A DNA stretch of 17,631 bases from Leptolyngbyaceae cyanobacterium SM1_3_5 (GCA_012031475.1 JAAUTJ010000026.1:1-17631); one strand, 5' to 3'; shown: positions 1 through 9,080, numbered from the stretch's first letter. Translations and numbers: made by a program. The notes: generated from the sequence alone by a model not told the origin.

Positions 1-3000
1 TGAAGTCGTCCTTGTCGTCAGCAAATTGTTCGGCATCGGGCGCGACCGAAGCGCATCGTAGAACGCTTTTTGCTGCGGCGTGATCAGTCCGGCAGCAGTG
101 GCGATGTTGGCGACGGTGGGGCCAAACAGTCCGTCGAAGAAGGCGGCGGGGCCAGTCACAATCTCGAATGCGCCTGTCGAAATTTGCGCTTGTCCGGGCG
201 CGGTTTGGTAGGTGAGGTTGTTGACGATCGTGCCGTGAAAATCGCCGGACATGAAGACGACGTTATCAATCTGGTTGCGATCGATGAACTGCAACAGTTC
301 CGTCCGCTCGGCGGCGTAGCCCTCAAAGCGGTCTTCGGCATTGAGGACGCCAAAGTTTTGAATCGGTTCGGGAACAGCGATGAATTTCCACGTTACGCCG
401 TTGCGTTCGGCGGAGAGCAAATCGGTTTTGAGCCGATCGATCTGTGCCCGACCGAGCAGGGTGCGATCGGGATCGAACGCATTCACCAAAAATTCCGTCG
501 GATTGCTGAAATTCGCAGGCGGAAGCTGGGCATCGCGGAACGATCGCGTATCCAAGACAAAGAAGGCTGCATCGTCGCCGTAATTGTTCGCCCGATAGAG
601 CTTGCGTTCGCCGTTCGTGCGCGGGTCAGTCGTGCTGTAGAATTCGTCGCGAATCGGGTGAAATTCCTGGAAGGCTTGCAGCGCGTCTTCGTAAGCTTGA
701 GTGTCATTGACGAACTCGACGGCATCGGTGAACAGCGGGAACGGCGAAGATCCGATGTCCGGCGCGTCCGGCGAGTCTCCCGGTGCGGCTCCTCCGGCGA
801 AATTGTCCACAACTTCGTGATCGTCGATCGTTGCCAGAATCGAAGTCGATCGATACAAATCCGCCAAGGTGTTCAGGCCAAAGCGATCGCTGACGTTCTC
901 GTTCTGCTTCGTGCGGAATTCGTCCAGCGTCCGAGCCTGCGTGACTCCGGGCAGGGCGGGCGTTTCCGTATCGGCATAGATCGTATCGCCCAGCTTCAGG
1001 AAGAATTCGAGGTTGCGATCGTCCGCATTCGACAGGGAGGGAAAGGGCGGAGCCTGCTGCCAGTCGCCCGTGACGCCGAAACGCAAACCGCTGCGGGTTC
1101 CCAGTTCTGTCGATGTCCGAAATTCGCCGCCAAGCTGAACGCCCGCTGCATCCGTGACGCGATAGAAATACTCGGTTCCGGCTTCCAGTCCGGTGATTTC
1201 CACTTTGACGGGAACATCGGCATCGGTGACGATCGCCGTTGCGCTGCCCACGATCGAGCCAAAGTTCGCATCGGTCGAATACTCGAACGTCACATTGCCC
1301 AGAACGGTGCTGCGCGTCCACAAAACCGTCGAGTCTTGCGTCGTGTCGCCGCTGGCAACGCCGTTGGGCAAGGTCGTCGGCGTGGTCGATCGCGGGTCGT
1401 AGCTGGTCGTATCGATTTTGAGAAAGTCGGGGAAAGTGGTGGCGACGTTTTGCCAGGGAATGAACTTGAAGTTGCTGCTGACGTTTTCGATCGCGCCCTC
1501 ATCGATCGCCGCGACAGCCGGATCGTTGTTGCCATCCTGCACGACCAGCAAACCAAACGGAAACGCACTGCCCAGCGGTGTGCTGATCACGTCTGCGCCG
1601 TCCGATTCTTCCACGCTGTCGATCGCTCCCGTCCCGCCGATCGCGAAACTGCCGAGATATTCGTTGTCGCCTTCGCGAGAGAAAACGGCATAGGTGCTGT
1701 CGCCCTGACTGGAGGCCAGCAGATAGCCTGTACCCTCATCGGCGTAGTAGATCGTCAAGCCTTCCACATCCGCTTGCAGAATGCCGTCGTCTACGGATTC
1801 GATCAGCGTTCCGGCTGTGTCGCCGCTCGGTTCTGCCGAAAATTTGAAGATGCCGACATTTTCCTGACCTGCGTAGAGAATGCCCTTTTCGCGATCGACC
1901 ACCATGCCTTCAACCTGAGCATCTTCCAGTTCGCCATCGGCAGGAATCGGAACCGTCAGCGTCCGCACCGTGCTGGCCGTAACTCCGCCCGCACCGTCTG
2001 CAACAAGTTCAAGCTGAGCAATTTGGTCGCCTTCGCGCTGGCTAACGAACACAAACGATCGCCCTGTCACCGGACTCGTGTAGGTCGCCAGACCATAAGC
2101 CGTTTGTTCACCGTCATCAATGCCGAAGATTGAATCGGGAATGTCGGTGCTGGTGATGTCACTCAGTTGGCGCGTCGTCGGGTCGATCGCAAAAATCGCC
2201 AGCGTGTCGTTGCGGCGATCGCTAGCCACAGCCAGATCGACGGATCGATCGCCGAGCCGAAAGTTGTACACCAAATCCACGTTGTTGAAGCGGACATCGC
2301 CCTGAATCGTTTGCAGCACTTGGCCGTTCAGGTCATAGACGGACAAACCACCATCCTTGAGCGTCCCGACGACGAGGCTTTGTGCCGGATCGATCGGATT
2401 GACGTAGATCGCCGGATCGTCTGCGTCTCCCGGTTGCTCGCCGCTTGAGAGATTTTCGGGATCGAGGTCGGTGACGGGCGGCGTTTCGAGGGCGGGAGTT
2501 ACGCCCGGAGTGGGGGTGAGGTCGATCGCAAAGCTCAAGAACTGCGTAAACTGCGTGTTGCTGAAGTTGTTGTCGCTGACGACGATCAGCGATTGGCGAC
2601 CGTCCGGCAGCACGGAACCGAGCGTCAAGCCTTCGATGTTGTCCAGCGGAATCCCCAGTTCGCCCAGGTCAAACAGCAAGCGTTTCTCGGCGGGAACATC
2701 CACTTCTAAGCCGTTCAAGCTGTCGATCGAACGAATGTCCGTCGCGTTTTGCAGATTCACCTGATAGAGCTTGACCGAGTTGCCGACGCCAGTGGAGAAC
2801 GATCGCTCCAAGCTGAGCAAAGTGCCGTTGTTGTCGATCGCCAGCAAATCCACCAGTCCGTTTGTGCGGAACGTGCCAGCCGGAATCGGAGCGACTTCAA
2901 CCGCATCCGTGAGATACAAAAATTCCCCGACAGGCTCTCCGGTCGTCAAGTCGTACTTCAAGATGCGGGACGGACTTTCGACACCGAGATCGGCTGCTGC

Positions 3001-4782
3001 TCCGTCCTGCCCTAAAGCGTTCTCGGTGGCGGTGTAGAGAAAGCGCTGATTCGGCGCGATCGTCAAACTTTCCAGCGCCAAGTTGTTGCGAATGCCGCTG
3101 ATGGGTGAAAAGGGCTGATCCGCATTCGTAATCTGCCCATCGCCGTTCAGGTCTTGAAAAGTGGAACTCGGCAGAAACTTGGCGGGAATCGGCAGATCGC
3201 GCTCTTGCAGTCCGGTTGCGAGGTTGAATTCACGCACGAACGGATCGCCAATGCGGGGCGCGATCGGATTCGCCTCTCCTTCTGACGAGACAAACACCGA
3301 ACCGTCATTCGTCAGCGCGATGCCTTCCGGGTCAACGCTCAGGGCGGAGAACGGATTGCCAGAAGCATCGAGCAGCGTCGTCACGTCCGTAAACTCCACA
3401 TCGCCTGCATCAAGTCTGCCGTCGCTGAGGTCAATTTTCAGCGTGTAAAAGCGGGCGGGATTGAACTGGCTGCGATCGTCCGAAATTGCGTAGTACTGAT
3501 CGTTTGCCGCATCGTAGGTAATTCCCGACAGGCCGCCGACCTGCGTACCCTGAAACTGCGTATTTGTGGGGAACGTGACTTCACCGAGAAAATCGATTGC
3601 GCTCACCGAGTTGCGACCCACAAAGGCCGGAATTGCCACATCCGTCCACACCAAGCGGTGATCGGAACTGGGAAAACCACCCGGAAGTGCCGGATTGAAG
3701 TCGCCCACCAAGCGGAACAGCGGGTCTTCGTCGGTCGGCCAGAAGACGGCAGAATCGGTAATTTCCAGGTTGTATGAGGGCAGAACGTAATCAGCGCGGA
3801 GATTTCCGGGTGTCGTGTCGGCAAAATCTGCCGTGTCGAACGCGGGATTTCCCAAGTGGCGATCGTTCGCTCTGCCCTGCCGCGCTGCCGCATCCACGCC
3901 GCCTTCACTGTCCGGCGTATCCGTGTTGTTGACGAGCGGATTATCCGTAAGCTGCCGAATCGCCAAATCAAAGCTGTCGCCATCAAACGGATCGGCATTC
4001 TGGTCGCCCATAATCACAAACCGCGATCTGGCTGCAAGTCCGCCCGTTTCGCCATTGTCGTCATAGATGTAGTCGCCTTTTCCGGGCGCAATGTAGTCCG
4101 CCCAAAAGCGAATTTCGTCGTGGTTGCGTCTGCCGTTGCGGTCTTCTGCGCCATCAAAAACCGGAGGCGTCGGATGACTGGCGAGGACGTGAATGGTTTC
4201 ACCGTTGACCTCGATCGGCACGTCCCAATGGCTCTTGGAAGAAAGTCGAAAAACCGCTAATTCTTCAGCAGAATAAAAGTCTTGTGGAGCGGGTGTACTG
4301 GCATCGTCGGGCAGCAAAGCTCCCGGCATATCTTTCCACAAAAATGTTTGAAAAGTGCGGATATTTTCCGTGTCGATCGGATACTTGGAAAACAGCGCCA
4401 TGCCAAACTGACCGGGGAATGCGCCAAACCCAAACGCATCGTCGCCACCTGCGATCGCGCCGTTGTTGTTGAAGTCAAATCCAGAGGGAATTCCGGTATT
4501 GGAGGGCGCAACGTAAACGTAGGGATATTCGATCGGATCTGCGCCGTTTTGACTGACTTCTAGATAGTTTCGTCGAAATAGATCGGCAGCGGTGTTATTG
4601 GGAACGTAGTCAAATTCGTTGATTAAAATCACGTCAGGACTCGATCGCTGAATGATTTCCGCCACGTTTTTCGCCTGAACATTATCGGACGTGGAGAGAT
4701 CGCGAATCAACTGTCCTTCGCGATTTCGATTCAGTGAAGCGTTGAAGGCAGCAAAACGAATGGAGCTAGAAAGATTCTGCAT
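1..4782 (-). CDS. Giant four-module phosphatase: EEP + esterase-like phytase + beta-propeller phytase + PhoD (3' end outside window)
   Basis: The frame is open for 1594 codons from ATG at 4782 (GGAAG 5 bases upstream) to the window edge; I checked every codon and found no stop. Residues 1-385 look like an endonuclease/exonuclease/phosphatase fold: FNASL near N14, INEFD with E56, ASHP with H203, GDQNAD at 259-264, SDH at 373-375. Residues ~410-755 match esterase-like phytase (GGLSGITYD from 416, DPEGIAL, NIEGLTLG). Residues ~780-1115 match 3-phytase (DDPAIYV from 788, LKDGGLSVYDL, NNVDLVY). Residues ~1130 onward match PhoD: N-terminal domain with GVASGD, then LGDTIYAD (G1265), DDHE 1320-1323, LDTRSFRD, SGDFH 1512-1516. 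EF-hand-like loops lie at 103-114 and 544-555. No N-terminal signal peptide is visible; similar cyanobacterial proteins often carry C-terminal secretion repeats, which would lie outside. Near position 47 the frame appears to shift by one missing base. Confidence 0.93.
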   Translation of the reverse strand, partial: MQNLSSSIRFAAFNASLNRNREGQLIRDLSTSDNVQAKNVAEIIQRSSPDVILINEFDYVPNNTAADLFRRNYLEVSQNGADPIEYPYVYVAPSNTGIPSGFDFNNNGAIAGGDDAFGFGAFPGQFGMALFSKYPIDTENIRTFQTFLWKDMPGALLPDDASTPAPQDFYSAEELAVFRLSSKSHWDVPIEVNGETIHVLASHPTPPVFDGAEDRNGRRNHDEIRFWADYIAPGKGDYIYDDNGETGGLAARSRFVIMGDQNADPFDGDSFDLAIRQLTDNPLVNNTDTPDSEGGVDAAARQGRANDRHLGNPAFDTADFADTTPGNLRADYVLPSYNLEITDSAVFWPTDEDPLFRLVGDFNPALPGGFPSSDHRLVWTDVAIPAFVGRNSVSAIDFLGEVTFPTNTQFQGTQVGGLSGITYDAANDQYYAISDDRSQFNPARFYTLKIDLSDGRLDAGDVEFTDVTTLLDASGNPFSALSVDPEGIALTNDGSVFVSSEGEANPIAPRIGDPFVREFNLATGLQERDLPIPAKFLPSSTFQDLNGDGQITNADQPFSPISGIRNNLALESLTIAPNQRFLYTATENALGQDGAAADLGVESPSRILKYDLTTGEPVGEFLYLTDAVEVAPIPAGTFRTNGLVDLLAIDNNGTLLSLERSFSTGVGNSVKLYQVNLQNATDIRSIDSLNGLEVDVPAEKRLLFDLGELGIPLDNIEGLTLGSVLPDGRQSLIVVSDNNFSNTQFTQFLSFAIDLTPTPGVTPALETPPVTDLDPENLSSGEQPGDADDPAIYVNPIDPAQSLVVGTLKDGGLSVYDLNGQVLQTIQGDVRFNNVDLVYNFRLGDRSVDLAVASDRRNDTLAIFAIDPTTRQLSDITSTDIPDSIFGIDDGEQTAYGLATYTSPVTGRSFVFVSQREGDQIAQLELVADGAGGVTASTVRTLTVPIPADGELEDAQVEGMVVDREKGILYAGQENVGIFKFSAEPSGDTAGTLIESVDDGILQADVEGLTIYYADEGTGYLLASSQGDSTYAVFSREGDNEYLGSFAIGGTGAIDSVEESDGADVISTPLGSAFPFGLLVVQDGNNDPAVAAIDEGAIENVSSNFKFIPWQNVATTFPDFLKIDTTSYDPRSTTPTTLPNGVASGDTTQDSTVLWTRSTVLGNVTFEYSTDANFGSIVGSATAIVTDADVPVKVEITGLEAGTEYFYRVTDAAGVQLGGEFRTSTELGTRSGLRFGVTGDWQQAPPFPSLSNADDRNLEFFLKLGDTIYADTETPALPGVTQARTLDEFRTKQNENVSDRFGLNTLADLYRSTSILATIDDHEVVDNFAGGAAPGDSPDAPDIGSSPFPLFTDAVEFVNDTQAYEDALQAFQEFHPIRDEFYSTTDPRTNGERKLYRANNYGDDAAFFVLDTRSFRDAQLPPANFSNPTEFLVNAFDPDRTLLGRAQIDRLKTDLLSAERNGVTWKFIAVPEPIQNFGVLNAEDRFEGYAAERTELLQFIDRNQIDNVVFMSGDFHGTIVNNLTYQTAPGQAQISTGAFEIVTGPAAFFDGLFGPTVANIATAAGLITPQQKAFYDALRSRPMPNNLLTTRTTS

Positions 4783-4993
4783 AAAGCTTCCGGGTTGATT
4801 CTTTAAGATGTAGAAAAAGCAAGTAGCGATCGATTTCTATTTGTGAACGAGCAAAAAAGTAGAATTCCCCAGACTAGCAGCATTGAAACGCAGCAAAGCC
4901 AGAAGTCACTGCTTACTGACCTTCGGATTTGAAGCGGTGATCTTGATAGTGATTTGAGTGTAGATGTAACAATTAAAACTTAAGGCTACGCCA

Positions 4994-5052
4994 TTAAGAG
5001 GCGACTACCGACAAGTTAAAGCCAGCCCCGAAAATCTTTAACCTTCGCTTAA
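4994..5052. promoter_or_regulatory. Possible Pho-box-like array of phased TTAA half-sites
   Basis: TTAA occurs at 4994, 5016, 5038 and 5049, separations of 22, 22 and 11 bp, all multiples of 11. The last two lie in TTTAACCT-TCG-CTTAAAAG, two octamers with a 3-bp spacer. Known cyanobacterial Pho boxes are tandem YTTAAYCW octamers with 3-bp spacers; the first octamer fits and the second fits only partly. The array lies 212-270 bases before the phosphatase start, and the good pair reads on the plus strand, opposite to that gene. Two other TTAA sites (4973, 4980) are out of phase. Suggestive only. Confidence 0.3.
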
Positions 5053-5067
5053 AAGGCGATCGCTCCC

Positions 5068-7085
5068 TCAGTACACCACCTGCCAAACCCGCAATGTATT
5101 GTCTGCGCTGGCGCTGACTAATCGTTTGCTGTCCGCAGTAAAGGCGATCGAATTGACCGCATCGGCGTGACCTGTGAGCGTGTCAAACACTTCGCCCGTT
5201 GCCATGTTCCAAATTTTGATCGTCGTGTCGCTGCTGCCGCTAGCAAGTAAGCGACCGTTGCGGGAAATGGCGATCGCATTGACTTCTCGGATATGGCCGT
5301 TAAACGTTCGCAGCAGTTCGCCCGACTGAAGATTCCACATTCGCAGAGTTTTGTCTTTGCTGCTGCTGGCGATGTATCTGCCGTCTGAGGTGAAGGCGAT
5401 CGACTGGACGGCGTTCAGGTGGCCGTGCAACACGCGCACCATTTCGCCGTTGCTGATATTCCACAGCTTGACTTTTTGATCGAGTCCGCCTGTTGCCAGT
5501 AACGTGCTGTCGGGACTGATGGCGATCGATCGCACCATGCCGATCGTGCCCATCAGCGATCGCAGCGGCGATCCGGTCGGTAGCTGCCACAGTCGGACGC
5601 TGCGGTCTTCGCTGGCGCTGGCAAGAATTTGGCCGTTCGGACTGATGGCGATCGCATTCACGTCGCGGGCGTGACCTGTCAAGATGCGTTCTGGTGTGCC
5701 ATCTTGCACCTTCCAGCAGCGGATTTGGTGGTCGTCGCCGCCGCTCGCTGCCATTGTGCCGTCGGGCGTGATCGCGATCGTATTGACATCGCGAGTGTGG
5801 CCGCTCAAGGTGTGCTGAAGCTCTCCGGTCGCGAGATTCCAGATTCTCACCGTGTCATCTAGGCTGCTGCTGGCGGCGATCGGCGCGGTGGAACTGAGCG
5901 CCACGCCCGTCACCCAAGAAGTATGGCCTGCCAAAATCATCAGGCAGCGACGGTCTTTCGATCGCTCGGTCCCTGTCGATCGCGGGGGCGAACTGGGCGG
6001 ACGTGAAGCGGGTCGGCTGGGCGGTGGGGCAGAAGGGAGGCTGGCAGCGGGCGGAACGCTGGGACGATTCGAGACGGGTGGGGCAGGCGGAAAGCTGGGA
6101 CGACTGGGGGGCGGCGGCGCAGAGATGGGCGGCTTGGGCGGGGCGGAAATGGGCGGCGAAGATGTGGGAGTGAATCGGCGCGAAGCGGGGCGGAAGGAAT
6201 CGGCATTGAGATCGCGCATCACTTCATCGGCAGACTGGTAGCGCTCTCCGACCAAATCTTTTAGCATTCGATCGAGAATTTCGGCAAACTGATCGCTGAC
6301 GTGAGTGCCGCGCTGAAGCAAATGTTCGCGCCAAATCCAGCGGCCATTCAGCGGGTCGTACAGGTTATCCGGCTTGGTGTCGGTCATCAGGTGCAGGCAA
6401 GTTGCGCCCAAGCTGTAGATGTCGCTGGCCGGATAAGCGCGTCCGCTGCGAAACTGCTCGATCGGGGAATAGCCCTCAGTTCCGATCCGAGTTCCGGGCG
6501 TGGTGGAGTCCTCGTCATCGACAAGTTTGGCAACGCCGAAGTCGATCAGCATCAGGCGATCGTCCTGCTGCCTGCGGAGAACGTTGACGGGCGTGATGTC
6601 GCGGTGAATCACCTGCCGACTGTGAACAAATCGCAAAACTGGCAAAACATCCGAGAGGACATCGCGAATTTTGCGTTCGCCAAACACGCCTTCTCTTCGC
6701 ATCAGTTGCAGCAGATTATCTCCTTCGATGAACTGCTGCACCAGATACAAATATTGGTCTTGCTCGAAATAAGCAAGCAGGGTAGGAATCTGCGGATGTT
6801 CGCCCAGTTCATGCAGGCGGACGGCTTCTTGGTTGATAGATAGATCGCTTTTTCCAGCGATTTTGTGCCTTGAATTTGCGGCGAAAACTGCTTGATCACG
6901 CAGCGGGCGTTGAGGCGATCGCTATCCACCGCCAGATAGGTGCGTCCGAATCCGCCTTGACCGAGTTGCTGAATGGCGCGATAGCGACCGCGCAGCGCAA
7001 CCAGCGGTGATCCGCAGGCTTGGCAAACCGTCGCGCTATCAAGATTAAGGGGTCTGCGGCACTGAGGATTAAGACAGCAAATCAT
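5068..7085 (-). CDS. Ser/Thr protein kinase with N-terminal zinc ribbon and C-terminal 7-bladed WD40 propeller (apparent frameshift)
   Basis: The start is ATG 7085 (MICCLNPQC), the usual beginning of this cyanobacterial family; an upstream frame extension has no support. Order: zinc ribbon with CC, C and CxxC; glycine loop LGQGGFGRTYLAV; CVIKQF lysine; HRDITPVN catalytic loop; LIDFGVAK; activation segment GTEGYSPIEQ; a Pro/Ser-rich linker; then seven WD repeats ending near the C-terminus (VRIWNL, IRCWKV, VRLWQL, VKLWNI, LRMWNL, IKIWNM, LRVWQV). The reading frame breaks at 6835-6836: upstream ends KAIYL, downstream resumes NQEAVRLHELGEH. One extra T would restore KAIYLFNQEAVRL and a protein of about 672 residues. 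It probably acts as a cytoplasmic Hanks-type kinase using the propeller for partner binding; the substrate is unknown. It lies 75 bp after DUF3593, possibly in the same transcript. Confidence 0.9.
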
Positions 7086-7160
7086 GGTGGTAGCGCACGA
7101 AGGCAAAGAATAAAGCCGATGATAATTAAGATTTTATCGGTTTCTTTTGCAAATATGAAA

Positions 7161-7451
7161 TCAAGTGGGCGGGGCAGCATTTTTCACAGCTTGCCGAAAT
7201 CCCAGCACGATCAAAATGTTGGAAAGTGTTAAGAAAAACTCGGCTCCGCCATGCAGAAAATCGACGTTTGCCAGCACTTCACCATAAACTCGCTGTGCAT
7301 AAAGCCCGATCGGAATCGTGACGGCAACAAATACCAAGGTCATGTAAAAACCGACGATCGCCAATTTCGGGGCTTGACCCGATCGCGTCAAAAACCACAG
7401 AAATCCCAAATAGGGAAACAGTGAAAGCGCAAATAAAGTTTCTTTTGACAT
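7161..7451 (-). CDS. DUF3593 family membrane protein
   Basis: A 96-residue protein beginning MSKETLFALSLFPYLGFLWF. It matches my memory of the DUF3593 family, which is restricted to cyanobacteria and plant plastids, over its full length, including NVDFLHGGAEFFLTL in the last third. Three hydrophobic segments are visible (about 5-22, 30-52 and 68-86), so it should be an integral membrane protein. The gene lies 11 bp downstream of DUF2499 on the same strand, a neighbourhood I recall as typical for the pair. Function is unknown; the plastid distribution suggests a role linked to photosynthetic membranes, which is inference only. The start is the first ATG, inside the expected family length. No clear Shine-Dalgarno sequence was seen. 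Confidence 0.88.
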   Translation of the reverse strand: MSKETLFALSLFPYLGFLWFLTRSGQAPKLAIVGFYMTLVFVAVTIPIGLYAQRVYGEVLANVDFLHGGAEFFLTLSNILIVLGFRQAVKNAAPPT

Positions 7452-7462
7452 ATAGGCAAACG

Positions 7463-7795
7463 CTAATTCGTTTTAGGGGTAACTGTTTCCGTCGAATTGA
7501 TTTGGCGCGATCGATCCCAAATCCGCCAGCCCGCCCAGCACAGCGCACAGTTGCCGATCAGCGTTGTCGCCGCTTGCAGCGTCACCAGCCAGTTGAGGCT
7601 CGGCGCATTGTCGAAATAATGCCAAGTACAGGCACACATGGCGCTAATTAGCAGGGGCAGCATGGCGATCGACAAATTTCGCCAAGCGGGAAGCTTGTAT
7701 CGATCCGCAAACGTCCAGATTAGCCAAATTGCGGCGATCCATTCGATCACGCTGGAAATGTGAATTACCCAGGTTGGAATTGTCAAAACATGCAT
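7463..7795 (-). CDS. DUF2499 family membrane protein
   Basis: The start is ATG 7795 (MHVLTIPTWVIHISSVIEWI), where the family normally begins. A longer in-frame extension to 7969 would overlap the divergent csaB gene and is not family-like. The 110-residue product has the hallmark TWVIHISSVIEWIAA near the N-terminus, then MCACTWHYFDN and a GNCALCWAGWRIW stretch close to the C-terminus, with about three hydrophobic segments. DUF2499 occurs in cyanobacteria and plastids, commonly next to DUF3593 as here. It heads a likely two-gene operon with DUF3593 and shares a 107-bp divergent promoter region with csaB. No biochemical function is established that I know of. Confidence 0.88.
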   Translation of the reverse strand: MHVLTIPTWVIHISSVIEWIAAIWLIWTFADRYKLPAWRNLSIAMLPLLISAMCACTWHYFDNAPSLNWLVTLQAATTLIGNCALCWAGWRIWDRSRQINSTETVTPKTN

Positions 7796-7870
7796 CAGTA
7801 AAATCCAACAATTTCGATCTTCATTCCATCCTAGAATTTTAAGGCGATTCGGGGAAATGGCGATTTGTAG

Positions 7871-7894
7871 AAATATTGGTGGAAATATTGGTGG
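7871..7894 (+). repeat. Perfect 12-bp tandem duplication in the csaB leader
   Basis: AAATATTGGTGG occurs twice back to back (7871-7882, 7883-7894). The second copy ends 8 bases before the chosen csaB ATG at 7903 and its GGTGG could serve as a weak ribosome-binding site. The duplication also creates in-frame TTG and GTG codons upstream that could mislead start calling. Confidence 0.85.
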
Positions 7895-7902
7895 AAATGC
7901 AG

Positions 7903-8937
7903 ATGAGAGCGGTGCTGTGTGGCTATTACGGCAAGGGGAACGGCGGTGATGAAGCGCTGTTGGCTTCACTGCTGCAAATGCTGCCCGATGCGATCGAACC
8001 GATCGTCCTCTCCGGCAATCCCGCCCAAACGCAAATTGATTATGGCGTGGAAGCGATCGATCGGATGAGTCCGATTGCAGTGGTGAAGGCGCTGAAGCGA
8101 TCCCAACTGTTCATTTGGGGCGGCGGAAGTCTGATGCAGGACACGACCAGCGCCCTCAGCCCGCTCTACTACGGCGGCTTGATGCGACTGGCGCAGCAGA
8201 TGGGGCTGAAAACGATCGCTTGGGCGCAAGGGATTGGGCCGCTAAAGCGCGATCGAACGCGCTGGCTGGCGCGTCAAACTTTTGCCAACTGTACCGCTGT
8301 GAGTGTGCGCGATTCGGGTTCTGCGGCTCTACTGAACGAGTGGAAGATTGAGTTTACGATCGCCCCTGATCCAGTTTGGGCACTCGAATCCGCCTCAGTT
8401 CCCGGCCTGTGGGATCTCCCTGCGCCGCGTGTCGCCGTGTCGCTGCGTCCACATTCTGCTCTGACGGACGATCGCTTGTCTCGCCTGAGCCGCGCCCTCC
8501 AGGACTTTCAGCAGGCGACCCAAACCTGCATTTTGCTGATTCCGTTTCAGGCCAGTCAGGATTTGGCGATCGCCCAAACGCTCCAATCCCAAATTCCCAA
8601 CAGCCACATTCTCAGCCTCAGCAATCCGCAGCAGCTAAAAGGCGTGTTTCAAGGCGTCGAAATGGCGATCGCGATGCGGCTACACGGCTTGATTATGGCC
8701 GCTGCCGCCGAATGTCGCTGCTTTGCGATCAGCTATGACCCGAAGGTCAAGCAACTGATGCAGCAGCTAGACTTGCCCGGATGGTCGATCGATGCGCTGC
8801 CTGCTGATGCCGACGAAATGACTTCAATCTGGCTCGATCAGTACGCGAATGGTGATGCGCTGTCGCTCGATCAGATTGGTTCGCTGGTCGATCGCGCTCA
8901 GATGCATGGAGAAGTGATCAAGCAGGCGATCGCCTAA
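7903..8937 (+). CDS. csaB: Polysaccharide pyruvyl transferase CsaB
   Basis: A 344-residue protein when begun at ATG 7903 (MRAVLCGYYGKGNGGDEALL), which is how homologues usually begin; ATG 7897 and a TTG at 7876 are alternatives. Family motifs: GNGGDEALL near the N-terminus, WGGGSLMQDTTS around residues 80-91, AWAQGIGPL, RDSGSAALL, and AMRLHGLIMAAAAE in the C-terminal half. CsaB transfers pyruvate from phosphoenolpyruvate to sugars of cell-wall-associated polysaccharide; the resulting ketal anchors S-layer proteins bearing SLH domains. In cyanobacteria the acceptor is presumably envelope polysaccharide. Transcribed alone and divergent from DUF2499. The C-terminus ends EVIKQAIA with a TAA stop inside a GCGATCGC site. 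Confidence 0.93.
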   Translation: MRAVLCGYYGKGNGGDEALLASLLQMLPDAIEPIVLSGNPAQTQIDYGVEAIDRMSPIAVVKALKRSQLFIWGGGSLMQDTTSALSPLYYGGLMRLAQQMGLKTIAWAQGIGPLKRDRTRWLARQTFANCTAVSVRDSGSAALLNEWKIEFTIAPDPVWALESASVPGLWDLPAPRVAVSLRPHSALTDDRLSRLSRALQDFQQATQTCILLIPFQASQDLAIAQTLQSQIPNSHILSLSNPQQLKGVFQGVEMAIAMRLHGLIMAAAAECRCFAISYDPKVKQLMQQLDLPGWSIDALPADADEMTSIWLDQYANGDALSLDQIGSLVDRAQMHGEVIKQAIA

Positions 8938-9044
8938 CTGCAACCGTAAACGTAAGGCTGACCTCCCAAACAGTGATGTTCGTTGCTGCTTTTAAGCGCT
9001 TTGCATCATTCTGCTAATGGAGGCGCTTGAGAAAGTTTTCTGCA

Positions 9045-9076
9045 TTGTTCAAATCAAGTGTTGTTCAAATCAAGTG
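9045..9076. repeat. Perfect 16-bp tandem duplication
   Basis: TTGTTCAAATCAAGTG is repeated exactly at 9045-9060 and 9061-9076. A related GTTCAAA recurs at 9087 at the start of the long repeat. It sits at the left boundary of repeat copy 1, so it may reflect slippage or an insertion footprint. Confidence 0.9.
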
Positions 9077-9080
9077 TTGT

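Noticed and set aside
70..2133. Plus-strand open frame of 687 codons
   Set aside because: It is codon-aligned antisense to the phosphatase gene; its protein is rich in Arg and low-complexity, has no family features, and the opposite strand carries clear phytase and PhoD motifs.
2214..2223. Numerous GCGATCGC palindromes as regulatory sites
   Set aside because: This is the HIP1 repeat, spread through coding DNA of many cyanobacteria; it is a lineage marker here, not a local operator.
6702..7106. N-terminal kinase fragment as a separate 134-aa gene
   Set aside because: It holds only the zinc ribbon and glycine loop, and its tail (ICIWCSSSSKEIICCN) is the wrong-frame reading of the kinase; one added base joins it to the rest.
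7463..7969. Extended 168-aa version of DUF2499
   Set aside because: The extra 58 N-terminal residues are not family-like and overlap the divergent csaB start; MHVLTIPTW at 7795 is the normal beginning.
9045..9076. Possible CRISPR-like repeat
   Set aside because: Two copies directly abutting with no spacer; a simple tandem duplication.
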